Part shown: in pieces, positions 10,056 through 18,842 of the stretch
Layout: the number at the start of each line of letters is the position of its first letter
Position numbering within the stretch: position 1 is the first letter of the stretch
Assembly (NCBI GenBank): GCA_029266475.1
Contig: JAQSWU010000011.1
Span: 62,001 to 126,000 of the forward strand
DNA length: 64,000 nucleotides
DNA from: Rickettsiaceae bacterium
Lineage (GTDB): Bacteria; Pseudomonadota; Alphaproteobacteria; Rickettsiales; Rickettsiaceae
Reading direction: 5' to 3'
Program-made: the position numbers and the translations under genes
The notes under the pieces: generated by a model
Told to the model about the DNA's origin: nothing
The model's input: only the letters and a program-made list of their open reading frames with translations
Databases searched by the model: none

Positions 10056-10169
10056 AACAGTATCCTTCAGTGCACGCCCTCCGTTCTCATACTCAGTTCT
10101 TCAAATTACTTAGGCAGAAAATCAATATAGAAAATCATAAAATGGTTAACAAATTAACCTATATTACAA

Positions 10170-10198
10170 AGCTTCAACCCTGGGTAGTAATTTTTGTG
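10170..10198 (+). repeat. Partial C-tract repeat (5' part only)
   Basis: The segment GCTTCAACCCTGGGTAGTAA and the T-run after it match the start of the fuller copies at 23515 and 49866, but the C-tract and 3' half are absent. A similar 5' fragment lies at about 15652-15681. Confidence 0.4.
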
Positions 10199-10565
10199 TT
10201 ATCTTTTTCTTGTCAGCAGTTTTAACTACATAGGCTTTATCAATCTTAACTCCGAAACCTTCTCCTTAACACAATTTTATATAGCAATCTCCCACCACTA
10301 AGTATTTTTTACCTACCTCATTTTGGAAGGAAAGCGTAAAGATGGTAAAAGCGAGGCTTGCTCCTAGGCAGGTTTTTCACCACTAGGTTAAATAAACTTT
10401 GCATTAAAATCGGGAATGAAGAACTAAAATTCGAATTTTCCTCAGAAAAAGGGCTAAGCGCGACTCGATATTTGCAGGAAACGTACATTTGACGTAATTA
10501 ACCAAATAACTATAAGCAACCTTAGCACCAATTATCGGATTTAAACCTATACTCGTCTGAAGTTT

Positions 10566-10934
10566 CTAAGCTTCTCCATCGCCAGTATGATTTCCATTAC
10601 CTAAGAGATGGTTTATTTTCTGGGCCTCCCAGCCATTTTCAATATAATATGCAGCCTGTTCTATTCTTTCGAACGCTATATTCTGCTCAGGGCTCCAGCC
10701 AAGCCCTAAAAACTGCTCGATGTGACCTGGAAATTTTTTATGGACAATAGAGATTTTAAAGTTGTTGTCCATTTCCCAGTGCTGGTTAAAGCATGTACTT
10801 AATGAGTGATCACCTTTCAAAAGAGGGATAGCCTTTATCGGATCTTTTTTTACAGTTTTCAAAAAATTGTGGCAATGATTTTTGGAGACGATAGTATCCT
10901 TTATTATCTCGAAATAGCTTTTATCTTTAGACAT
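10566..10934 (-). CDS. C-x26-C family small protein 1
   Basis: A 122-residue soluble protein of unknown function, the last of four related genes in tandem. The core is Cys, 26 residues, then Cys-Phe, with Phe three after the first Cys (C-x2-F) and a central DPIKAI-like segment. A second conserved block near the C-terminus reads FERIEQAAYYIENG and matches YMDQAASYIKCYG in the gene at 11592. It has no signal peptide or membrane helix. A GAGGTATAA ribosome site precedes the ATG. The shared pattern supports a real gene. Function is not recognisable; candidates are secreted effectors or a disulfide or metal-bridged fold. Confidence 0.72.
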   Translation of the reverse strand: MSKDKSYFEIIKDTIVSKNHCHNFLKTVKKDPIKAIPLLKGDHSLSTCFNQHWEMDNNFKISIVHKKFPGHIEQFLGLGWSPEQNIAFERIEQAAYYIENGWEAQKINHLLGNGNHTGDGEA

Positions 10935-11004
10935 TTATACCTCTTTCATATGTTATAAAAAGTTATGGCTTGAAGAATTTATCTTTGAAGTCTGAAGAAC
11001 ATTC

Positions 11005-11111
11005 TATAGTATATTTATTTAAAGTGTGGTACGTCGTCATTCCTCGCTTACGTATTACTCATACGCTGCGCTCGTTATTTCTAGTACCATAACTCAACTA
11101 ATTTCACTATA
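11005..11111. repeat. Palindromic element A, copy 2
   Basis: A second 107-bp copy in the same orientation as 9620-9726, nearly identical in the central 60 bp, with TATAGT and ACTATA ends. It sits in the 188-bp gap between two C-x26-C family genes. Confidence 0.82.
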
Positions 11112-11122
11112 GTATTAATTTC

Positions 11123-11527
11123 TTACAAATATTTTTTTAATCCATGATCATTATTATCTGTTGTGAAAAATTTCATATAACCGATTAGCCTATTATCTAT
11201 TTCCAGATTATCAGCGCCGCTTTCAATATCCTTTGAAACAATATCAATACGAGTATAAATAAAATACTCTTTAGGGTCGAAACTACACTCATATAAAGAT
11301 TTTCGAAATTCATTTTTAACTTCTTTTGATCCATCATTATTATAACGATTATTCAAAAAGCAATAACCAAGTTGCTTGTTACTCTTTAATATTGGCAATG
11401 CTTGCATGGGATCCTGAATTACCATAATTAGAAATTGCTGGCATTCAGGTTCTTCATATGATTTATCTCTATAATGATCAGTAAAATATCTTTTAACAGT
11501 ATTAAATAAACCTTAATCTCTTGGCAT
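11123..11527 (-). pseudogene. C-x26-C family small gene 2 with stop at codon 5
   Basis: From ATG at 11527 the frame reads MPRD, then TAA (11515-11513), then 129 sense codons. The sequence after the stop (GLFNTVKRYF) matches the start of the neighbour at 11592 (MPENKGYFTAIKAYL). The restored protein carries the family C-x26-C at the exact spacing, starting in EPECQQFL. The first in-frame ATG after the stop, at 11425, lies beyond the first conserved Cys, so a restart product would be defective. A single A-to-T change of an AAA codon explains the stop. The rest of the frame is clean, so the loss looks recent. Confidence 0.72.
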
Positions 11528-11591
11528 ATAAACCTTTTCGTTAAAGTTACGAATAAAAAAAATTATTCAATGAATACGCTAAATATACTCT

Positions 11592-11942
11592 TCAGCTATT
11601 ATCTTCCTCAGAATATTTACTGGTACCGAGAATAATATCAACTACTTTACTATCACCATAACACTTAATATAACTCGCAGCCTGGTCCATATAATGGATG
11701 GCATTCTTCTCTTCTCGTGTGTAAGAAAAATGATTATTATTTACGAAAGCTTCAAGAGAGATTTTATGTGCTGTATAACACTTACTATATTTGTGATCAT
11801 CAAAAAACATATTAAAAGCCTTCTTAGGACTCGCTTTAAATGTTTTAACAAAATCCTCACAATATATAGCTGGGATATCTCCTTGAGTATTTGGATATAG
11901 ATACGCTTTTATAGCCGTAAAATAACCTTTATTCTCTGGCAT
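11592..11942 (-). CDS. C-x26-C family small protein 3
   Basis: A 116-residue soluble protein of unknown function and an intact member of the tandem family. It begins MPENKGYF, then has the C-x26-C core (YCEDFVKTF to KCYTAH) and the C-terminal block IHYMDQAASYIKCYG. An AGAGGGCAATATG start context gives a good ribosome site. No signal peptide, no membrane helix. The family resemblance to the genes at 10566, 11123 and 12106 is the only functional clue. Confidence 0.75.
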   Translation of the reverse strand: MPENKGYFTAIKAYLYPNTQGDIPAIYCEDFVKTFKASPKKAFNMFFDDHKYSKCYTAHKISLEAFVNNNHFSYTREEKNAIHYMDQAASYIKCYGDSKVVDIILGTSKYSEEDNS

Positions 11943-12105
11943 ATTGCCCTCTCTAATGCAAGTTCATACGTTTAGTACACTTACTTTAAAAAAAATATAA
12001 GAGAATAAAAAACTTGTCTATCAGACATAAAATTAATTATGCTTTATTCTTTAATAGTATGATAAAAATATACCGCAGATATTCTACGGTACATTGATTA
12101 AGGTT

Positions 12106-12513
12106 TCAGTGATCGGTAGAATCGTCTATAGGGTTCTTACCCATTACATTAGGACCATCCTGCGTGTTTTGAATTGTAGATTGATGCGTTAAGTCTAAGG
12201 TTGAATGGCAATTAGATTGCTTAAGTAGTTGGCATGGCTCGCCGTTAGATTTATTTTTCAGATGCTCTTTAAAAGCTTGGTTAAAAATATTATCCTTATT
12301 GAAACATTTTCCAAAATCAGGATTGTCGTTTAAAGCATTTAATGCTTTTTCATGGTGTTTAGTAACTATATCTCTGAATTGACTGCAAGGCTCTACTGGA
12401 CGCTTATTCAAGAAATTTTTGATATTATCCCAAAAATTATTAGTAGCATTTTGTAAAACTTTATTTCGGTCATTCGAAATATGATTTGCCATGGCTACAT
12501 CTTCTGTATACAT
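12106..12513 (-). CDS. C-x26-C family small protein 4
   Basis: A 135-residue protein and the most diverged and first-transcribed member of the family. The core EPCSQFRDI to FGKCFNK keeps the exact C-x26-C spacing and C-x2-F. The C-terminus differs: it is polar, Asn/Gln/Asp-rich and without the AASYI block, and has two further Cys (PCQLLKQSNC). AGGAGG lies 8-9 bp upstream of ATG at 12513. A second ATG (MANHIS) is seven codons in. Function unknown. It lies 100 bp upstream of the F0 operon end, on the same strand. Confidence 0.7.
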   Translation of the reverse strand: MYTEDVAMANHISNDRNKVLQNATNNFWDNIKNFLNKRPVEPCSQFRDIVTKHHEKALNALNDNPDFGKCFNKDNIFNQAFKEHLKNKSNGEPCQLLKQSNCHSTLDLTHQSTIQNTQDGPNVMGKNPIDDSTDH

Positions 12514-12621
12514 ATATTAATCCTCCTTTTAAATATATAGATAAAAATATAAGTTTTTATAAATTATTTTTTTATCTCATAAAACAATATAGGAAGGCTT
12601 AAGTAATGTCTAGAAAAGATG

Positions 12622-13089
12622 CTATGAATTAATATATTTTTTTGCTATATCAACATCAGATTTAAGCTCTTTTGAATGGTCAGCCAAATATTTTTCAGAA
12701 ATCGAGTGAGCAATTTCGATAAAGTTTTTATGAAGGTCAATGAGGGCTAAATCTTTTCTCTGTTCAATCTTTTTAATAGCTTCTTGATATTTAGTATTTA
12801 GCTCGTGGGTAAATAAACCTTTTCTATTCTCAATAGTATTTTTAATGTTAGTCCTAGCTTCATCAAGCAAGTTTTGATTCTCTGTATCTTGTAATGATAT
12901 TTTATCATTAATCTCTTGCAGAAGCTTTTCAGCTTCTTTCCGTAATGCTTCTGCTTCCACTACCTTTGCTGAAAGTTCAGCTATTTTTTTATCAATTAGG
13001 CTAGTAACAGCGGTTTTTATGAATTTATAAGATATAACAACGAAAATTACAAAAGTAATAGCAAGCCAAAACTTTTCATCAAAATGCAT
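12622..13089 (-). CDS. atpF: ATP synthase F0 subunit b
   Basis: A 155-residue b-type stator subunit. One N-terminal membrane helix (about residues 8-28) is followed by a long charged coiled coil rich in Lys, Glu and Ala that links F0 to F1. It is the last gene of the atpI-atpB-atpE-b'-b cluster and starts 1 bp after the b' stop. Two different b genes in a row are typical of alphaproteobacteria and phototrophs. Which is called b or b' rests on gene order. Confidence 0.88.
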   Translation of the reverse strand: MHFDEKFWLAITFVIFVVISYKFIKTAVTSLIDKKIAELSAKVVEAEALRKEAEKLLQEINDKISLQDTENQNLLDEARTNIKNTIENRKGLFTHELNTKYQEAIKKIEQRKDLALIDLHKNFIEIAHSISEKYLADHSKELKSDVDIAKKYINS

Positions 13090-13090
13090 A

Positions 13091-13561
13091 TTAACCTCTA
13101 TAATTTTTCAATTCTTCTTTATTAGGCTGAAGACCTGATACTCTATGTATTAAGAAAGAACTATAATCAAGTACTACTTGCTCTAGCTCTTCCTTATATT
13201 TTGCTTTCTGCACGCTAATTTCTTCTTCAGCTTTTTGAGATAAGATAGCAATATCAGCATTTATTTTACTAGCTTGCTCAGATGTTATTCTATTGAAGTT
13301 AGTAAGCTCCCCTTCAAGCATCTCAGAAATTTTAGAATGGACTTTTTTACGGGCAGTTTCATATTGCTCCCTAAGTTCTAGGGCTTTGCCTCTAGCCTTT
13401 GTTGCTTCATTCAAATCACTTTCAATCTTCCCATCTCTTAGACTAATTAAAGATTCTATTGAAGGAGCAATATAACCCTTCACAAAAAAATAGAGGCAAA
13501 CAAAAAATATTGTGAGCCAGAAGATCTGTGAAGGGTAAGTTGCAAGGTCCAGCTGAGGCAT
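13091..13561 (-). CDS. atpF': ATP synthase F0 subunit b'
   Basis: A 156-residue stator subunit. It begins MPQLDLATYPSQIFWLTIFF, the usual start of alphaproteobacterial b' proteins, with one membrane helix (about 10-30) and then a charged coiled coil. It pairs with the b subunit encoded directly downstream to form the peripheral stalk. Spacing on both sides is tight (18 bp after atpE, 1 bp before b). Confidence 0.9.
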   Translation of the reverse strand: MPQLDLATYPSQIFWLTIFFVCLYFFVKGYIAPSIESLISLRDGKIESDLNEATKARGKALELREQYETARKKVHSKISEMLEGELTNFNRITSEQASKINADIAILSQKAEEEISVQKAKYKEELEQVVLDYSSFLIHRVSGLQPNKEELKNYRG

Positions 13562-13579
13562 TTACTTTTACTCTTAAAT

Positions 13580-13807
13580 TTATACTGCAAATAAGATTAA
13601 CATAGCAATTACGAACGAGAAAAGCCCCATAGCTTCCGCAAGACCCGCCCCAATGAACGCAAAACGCTGTAATTGATCAGAAGCAGAAGGGTTACGCGCA
13701 ATAGAATCAAGTAAAGATTGGAAAATATTACCTACACCAATAGCCGACCCTAACATCCCGAACGCCATTAGCCCAACACCGATGAATTTTAAAGAAGTTG
13801 CTTCCAT
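13580..13807 (-). CDS. atpE: ATP synthase F0 subunit c
   Basis: A 75-residue hairpin of two membrane helices that forms the proton-driven rotor ring. The glycine-rich first helix ([17 protein letters not shown]), the polar loop (RNPSA) and the ion-binding Glu in the second helix ([14 protein letters not shown]) are all present, so it should be functional. A proton rather than sodium ring is expected because the sodium-site pattern is absent. Confidence 0.96.
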   Translation of the reverse strand: MEATSLKFIGVGLMAFGMLGSAIGVGNIFQSLLDSIARNPSASDQLQRFAFIGAGLAEAMGLFSFVIAMLILFAV

Positions 13808-13836
13808 ATTTATTATCTCCTAAGTTTTATATTATT

Positions 13837-14565
13837 TTAGTGTAAGTTTATTGCATCATTCAAATATACACATGACAATATAGTAAATATGTAAGCTTGA
13901 AGTATTGCAACAAAAATTTCAAATCCGATCAAAATTACCATCAAAGGAAGTGGAATCCATTTCAAATATATCGCCATTGATACAACAAATCCAGCCAAAA
14001 CCTTTAAAAGTACGTGACCTGCAATCATATTAGCAGCAAGCCTGAGCGATAAGCTCACTGGGCGAGCCAAATAAGCAAAAAACTCTATTAAAATGATAAG
14101 TGGGGCAAGCCAAACCGGGGTACCTTTGGGTAAGAATAATGAAAGAAAATGGAAGCCATGTCTTATAAAACCGACTATTGTGATCAAGATAAACATCAAA
14201 GATGCCAGGGCAAAAGTTACAGAAATGTGACTTGTAACTGTGAAGCTATAAGGTAACATCCCTAGCAGGTTACATAGTAATATAAATAAGAATACACTAA
14301 ATATAAGCGGGATAAATTTTCTCCCCCCCTCCCCTATACTTCCAGCAACAGTATTCTCAGCAACTCCATATAATAATTCGGCAGACGCCTGCAAGCGACC
14401 TGGTATAAAGGTTTTATTTCTTAAAGCAACAGTAAAGAATATCACTGATATTGCTAAAGCAAAGAACATAAAAAGACTTGAAGTAGTAAAGCTTATATCA
14501 TACCCAGCAAGTTCAAGCTTTAAAAGTTGCGTCGTTTCAAATTGATGAAGAGGATTATGCTGCAT
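13837..14565 (-). CDS. atpB: ATP synthase F0 subunit a
   Basis: A 242-residue integral membrane stator that forms the proton half-channels against the c ring. The essential Arg lies in [20 protein letters not shown], and the C-terminal helix with [20 protein letters not shown] is standard. The length is normal for alphaproteobacteria. Confidence 0.96.
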   Translation of the reverse strand: MQHNPLHQFETTQLLKLELAGYDISFTTSSLFMFFALAISVIFFTVALRNKTFIPGRLQASAELLYGVAENTVAGSIGEGGRKFIPLIFSVFLFILLCNLLGMLPYSFTVTSHISVTFALASLMFILITIVGFIRHGFHFLSLFLPKGTPVWLAPLIILIEFFAYLARPVSLSLRLAANMIAGHVLLKVLAGFVVSMAIYLKWIPLPLMVILIGFEIFVAILQAYIFTILSCVYLNDAINLH

Positions 14566-14591
14566 TAGTTTCTACACAAATTATATTATAT

Positions 14592-14846
14592 TTATTTAGA
14601 CATTAAATTTCTTATTCCACCGAGAAAACCAAAAATTGTACATAAAATTAAACCAAGTGGTCTAGTGTTAAAGGCTGAATCTAAATACCACCCTATCAAA
14701 AGCCCAATAATTATCGCCGCTAACATCTCTATAAGTATGTTTGTACCGCGACTAAACTTCTCACGTTTTTTTTGACTTTTCGCTTCCCTTATTTTGTCAA
14801 TCTTCTGCTGCAACAAATCAAGGTCAAGGTCGTTACGCTCAATCAT
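14592..14846 (-). CDS. atpI: ATP synthase accessory protein AtpI-like
   Basis: An 84-residue protein with a charged N-terminus and two membrane helices (about 36-55 and 62-80), with GLILCTIFGFLGGIRNL as in the AtpI/F0F1-assembly (AtpZ/AtpI) family. It is the first gene of the F0 cluster. The family helps c-ring assembly or ion supply. Sequence conservation is weak and the call leans on position. Confidence 0.78.
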   Translation of the reverse strand: MIERNDLDLDLLQQKIDKIREAKSQKKREKFSRGTNILIEMLAAIIIGLLIGWYLDSAFNTRPLGLILCTIFGFLGGIRNLMSK

Positions 14847-14928
14847 AGTAGTTATTTAATTTTTATTCATACAAGGCCATATTGTCAAGCCAATACTAAA
14901 ACTTGTTTAAAACAATTCTCAAAATAGT

Positions 14929-15600
14929 TTATTTATCAACAGAAGACTTCCTAGCAGCTTCAACTGCTTTTACAAAATCTTGATAGTTACCAGTATTTGC
15001 ATAACTCTTACCATTTATATATATTTCTGGCGTAGCGTTAATACCTAATTTTGAAGCTTCTCTTACATTATCAATAATCTTTTCCTTAATTGTCACGTCC
15101 TCTAAACATTCTTTGAACCTGTTGGCCCCTACCCCCCCAAGCTGACCTATCTGCGTTAAGATCGCCTTATAATCCTTTGAAAACACCCAATTGTTTTGCT
15201 GTTCAAGTAAAACTTTAACAAAATTATGATATTGCTCTTTAGGTGCACATTTAATAAGTATTGAACCGTCCAAAGCTTGCTTATCAAATGGCAGTAATCT
15301 ACCTACGTAGCATGCTATTCCTTTATCAATATATTCTTCCTTAAAAGGCTTAAGTATTTTGCGATGAAAATCTGCACAATGGTAACAAGTTAGCGAGAAA
15401 TATTCAATTATTTTTACTACTGCATCAGGGTTGCCAAGCACTACATCATCTTCTCTTATCTGCAAAATTTCATCTTTATCTTTTTCTGTAATTTCATTTA
15501 CAGTTTTTTTAATTTCATTTGCTGGTTTAACTTCATTGCAGCTAACAAGTAAAATACAGCATATGGCAAGAACATATCGTATAGCTTTTTGAGGAATCAT
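14929..15600 (-). CDS. DsbA-family thiol oxidoreductase lipoprotein
   Basis: A 223-residue envelope protein. The N-terminus has a lipoprotein signal with lipobox LLVSC, so it is probably anchored on the periplasmic side. The thioredoxin-like domain has the active pair CYHC (FSLTCYHCADFH) and the cis-Pro segment GINATPEIYINGK. This matches the Com1/DsbA-like group of Rickettsiales. It likely introduces or isomerises disulfides in exported proteins, reoxidised by the DsbB-like protein encoded at 59774. It is on the same strand as the F0 genes, 82 bp upstream of atpI. Confidence 0.88.
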   Translation of the reverse strand: MIPQKAIRYVLAICCILLVSCNEVKPANEIKKTVNEITEKDKDEILQIREDDVVLGNPDAVVKIIEYFSLTCYHCADFHRKILKPFKEEYIDKGIACYVGRLLPFDKQALDGSILIKCAPKEQYHNFVKVLLEQQNNWVFSKDYKAILTQIGQLGGVGANRFKECLEDVTIKEKIIDNVREASKLGINATPEIYINGKSYANTGNYQDFVKAVEAARKSSVDK

Positions 15601-15855
15601 AATTTCTATTGTTCTCTTAAAGTTTTTTATAATGATAACCTATATATAACAACTTCAAACCTGGCAGTAAATTTTTTTTTGCCTTAAATGCTGCAGATAT
15701 TCGTTAAGTGTGGTTCAAGGGAAAGTAGAAAGGAAATTTAATTTTATTAATGGTCCTAGGAAGGGGTTAGAAAGGTATTTACCCCCTCAAAGTGATATAT
15801 TAAGTGAATAGTTTATAATTCTCATCTGGAAGCAGAGCGTTTTAATTAAACACGT

Positions 15856-17514
15856 CTATTCGACTTTGCAATCACTATAATGTATTTGCTCATTGCTTAC
15901 ACCAAATAAGCCAACGCCATCTTCACTTGCTCCATCTGCTTCATCAGAAAAGTCGAAATTACCTAATGTGATCGCTTTCCTCTCGCTTACCTCATTTAAC
16001 ATTTTACTGACTAAAGTCTTTGTTCTATCAGGTAGAGGAGCACTATCGATAAGTTCAATAAGATTTTGCCTTCCTTCTTCATCAGCAGAAATTAATAGGC
16101 ATTCCTTAATTTCATCAATGAAACTCTCAATAGTTCTTACTAAACTGTTACTATATTCAGGAAAAAGGCTATGGAATAATACTGCCTTAATGACCTTAAC
16201 TTCGTTCTCATTATAAACTCTTTCTTCCTGCTTTAAGCTATAATTGGTAGAATAATTTAAGTTTATCATATTTTGAGCTTTAGACTTATCCCAATTATAT
16301 TTATTAGCTGCTATATTAATAACTTTAGACCATACACCTAGAATCTCTCTATCAGACTCCGCAGTTATAAATAAATCTTTCAGTTTGTTATAAGCTGCAA
16401 TTTGCTGCCTAGTAAAATCATTTCTATTAAATAGTTCGTATAACTTAGTATATTCTTCGCTATAACGATTATTACTTGCGACCAAGTCATTAAACTTGGG
16501 GAACCCTAATAAATCGAATATAGGAAATTTCAATAAAGTTTTACACTTTATCTCTATATTTATGTTCTTAATATCGTTCTGTATCTCAATGTTTTTATGA
16601 ATCAACGCATCAATCTCTTCCAATATTTCTCTATTCTCAGCATTCTCTACTCTATCAACAGTTAATGCAATTAGTTTATGGTTATTTTTTACAAACTCCA
16701 CTAAGCCATTCAACTGATTTCCGTCAAGTTTTATCGCACTTATATCCAATTCACGTAACGAAGTATTGTGCTTTAAAGCCTCTATAATTAGATTTATACC
16801 GTTCTTATCAGTAGCAAGGCTGCCAATATTAAGTATCTCTAGATTAGTATTACCCTTCAAAACTTGAGCAAAATTTTCAGACATTTGAGTGTTTAGCTTG
16901 CTTCTCGAGATGTTTAAACTTTTCAGATTATGATCTCCGTTTAACAAGTCGACTAGCTCAAAAAAGGCTAATTGACTACTGGTCATGCCAGAGTCAAAAT
17001 ATAATTCAAGACTTGTTAAACTCTTATTAGTTTTCAAAGCTCTGAGGAATTTAGGAAGCTTATCCGCCCTTGTTCCCCTCATACTTATATGGCTCAAGGT
17101 AGTATTAAACCTTAAATTTTCTATAAGTGGATCGATCCAGAAATCAATGTTGTTAAAGCTTATATTTAAATGTGTAAGGCTCTTATTTTCCTTTAAAGAT
17201 TCTACTATAAAGATTGCGCCTTGCTCAAATATGGTATTCGTTGAAAGATCTAAATAAGCTAAAGATAAGTTTTTAGCCAAAAACTTAGCTAATATTACGC
17301 ACTCTCTATCAGAGATACTATTCGTACTAAGATTTAAGTAAGTTAAAGAAGAATTATGAACTAATGCTTCCAATAGCTCTGTAAGGAAATTTCTTTTTGA
17401 AGAATCCCCATTCCACCGAGTTAGACTCAATTCGCTTATCCGATTTTCTTTTATCTGCTCTAAATAGCTTCTGAATATGTCATAATTGTCAGTAATAACA
17501 AGAGAGTCAATCAT
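15856..17514 (-). CDS. Leucine-rich repeat protein
   Basis: A 552-residue protein. Residues about 25-290 hold eight or so leucine-rich repeats of the ribonuclease-inhibitor (NLR) type, about 28 residues each, for example NSSLTYLNLSTNSISDREC and NKSLTHLNISFNNIDF. Residues 300-552 form an unrelated, mostly helical charged region with an acidic tail. There is no signal peptide or membrane helix. Repeats of this type are common in eukaryotes and in effectors of intracellular bacteria, so delivery into a host is plausible but unproven. It lies alone between an upstream gap and the divergent paralog quartet. Confidence 0.85.
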   Translation of the reverse strand: MIDSLVITDNYDIFRSYLEQIKENRISELSLTRWNGDSSKRNFLTELLEALVHNSSLTYLNLSTNSISDRECVILAKFLAKNLSLAYLDLSTNTIFEQGAIFIVESLKENKSLTHLNISFNNIDFWIDPLIENLRFNTTLSHISMRGTRADKLPKFLRALKTNKSLTSLELYFDSGMTSSQLAFFELVDLLNGDHNLKSLNISRSKLNTQMSENFAQVLKGNTNLEILNIGSLATDKNGINLIIEALKHNTSLRELDISAIKLDGNQLNGLVEFVKNNHKLIALTVDRVENAENREILEEIDALIHKNIEIQNDIKNINIEIKCKTLLKFPIFDLLGFPKFNDLVASNNRYSEEYTKLYELFNRNDFTRQQIAAYNKLKDLFITAESDREILGVWSKVINIAANKYNWDKSKAQNMINLNYSTNYSLKQEERVYNENEVKVIKAVLFHSLFPEYSNSLVRTIESFIDEIKECLLISADEEGRQNLIELIDSAPLPDRTKTLVSKMLNEVSERKAITLGNFDFSDEADGASEDGVGLFGVSNEQIHYSDCKVE

Positions 17515-17780
17515 AAATTAATTTATATTTATTGTTAATGTTACTTTGTATAGTAGAGATTACTAACGGCAATAAATTATATATAAATATTTTCTAAATG
17601 TAAAGTTTTATTAATAGTTTCTGTTGCTTGGTAAGCAATGCTATGAAGACTAGCTTGAAAATTGAACTAAATTAAGCATACGATTCTTCACTGTCAGTAT
17701 AAAAAAGCAAAAAAGTGTTGTTAATGAGTTCTTAACTTTTATATTGTAACATCAGATTACAGGGATATGGAAAAAGGATT

Positions 17781-18824
17781 ATGAAATATAAAATAAACTT
17801 TATAGCATTAAACTCTAAAGAAGATATCCAGGAACAGTTAAAAAAGTTTGCTGATCCAAAAGCCTTTTTTCCTGAAGAGCTTATTAAATTAGTGAACAGC
17901 CCCGAAAGGCCGTCATACTTTAAAACCAAGGACATTAAATATGATAAAGGGCAGAGCAACAATACTTACAGCCTAGAAGAAATTTATGACATATACTGTA
18001 AAGTTAAAGACCTAAAAAGGTCAAACCCTGCTCTATACCAATCCTGCAAAAATGATCTTAGTGAACTTGAAAAGAATTTAACTGAGATCTGTAAGTACCA
18101 CAACCTTCTGAAGAATAATACTGAGGAAGTGAAACGAATCGATCGAAGTAAAAGTTCCACTGAGGGTAACATTTCCTTTGGTAATTTAGAAGACTTTACT
18201 GTCGATAACGAAAGCTACCTCAAATTAGACCTTTCGAAAAGAGCAGACCTCCTTGGAGATATTGATACTTCTCTGCTATCCAAAGATCCAAAACTCGTTG
18301 CAAAGCAACTGTTGAATGCACTTGCTTCAACCGGTAATACTTCTTCAGAAGCGGATTTAGAAGAGTTTTCCAACCGTTTTACTAAAGTTATATTAGAATA
18401 TGGCACCCCTGAGCAAGTATATAAGGCTAAATTAATTGGGCAGGCTATGGAGAAAATCAAAGATAATCCTACTCCAGGATTTTTAAGTAGTATTCAAGCT
18501 TTTACAAAATCTTTAGCTGCTTTATTTAGCTCAAAATATAAAGTTAAAGATGAAAACCTCAATAAAGCATTAGACGATATTAGTGCATTAAGCGAATCTC
18601 TAGAAGCAGGAGCAGATAAAATCCCTGCCGTTGTAAAGAAAGCCGTTCTTACAACCCTTACTATAGATAAGGGCTTAGAGCCGTCCCCTCGCTTCCCACA
18701 GAAAGAACAAAGGAATTTTAACAAAGAATTTCTTCCGCAGGCAAAACCGATTTTTGGAGACTTCACAGGGGCGCTTGCGAAAGTTAGACTTGGTAAAACT
18801 ATCAAACAAACAGGACGTCAATAA
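17781..18824 (+). CDS. Tandem paralog quartet protein 1
   Basis: A 347-residue, hydrophilic, mainly helical protein of unknown function. It lacks the extra N-terminal region of about 130 residues seen in the other three members and starts directly in the shared middle domain (KEDIQEQLKKFADPKAFFPE). It shares the LSKDPKLVAKQLL block, the PEQVYKAKLIG block and the FSSKYKVKD block. No signal peptide or membrane helix. GAAAAAGG precedes ATG. The tail (residues 300-347) is basic and disordered-looking. Four intact copies imply selection for dosage or diversity. Host-directed effectors are one guess. Confidence 0.8.
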   Translation: MKYKINFIALNSKEDIQEQLKKFADPKAFFPEELIKLVNSPERPSYFKTKDIKYDKGQSNNTYSLEEIYDIYCKVKDLKRSNPALYQSCKNDLSELEKNLTEICKYHNLLKNNTEEVKRIDRSKSSTEGNISFGNLEDFTVDNESYLKLDLSKRADLLGDIDTSLLSKDPKLVAKQLLNALASTGNTSSEADLEEFSNRFTKVILEYGTPEQVYKAKLIGQAMEKIKDNPTPGFLSSIQAFTKSLAALFSSKYKVKDENLNKALDDISALSESLEAGADKIPAVVKKAVLTTLTIDKGLEPSPRFPQKEQRNFNKEFLPQAKPIFGDFTGALAKVRLGKTIKQTGRQ

Positions 18825-18842
18825 TCATAAGGAGAATTAATT

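Larger units (their letters stand above)
9589..10565. other. Repeat-bearing gap without a supported gene
   Basis: Nearly 1 kb follows mrdA with no frame I can defend. It holds element A copy 1 (9620-9726), family B copy 2 (9937-10055) and the 5' half of the C-tract repeat (about 10170-10198). The remaining DNA is broken by stops in all frames and looks like decayed sequence; its origin is not recognisable. Confidence 0.6.
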
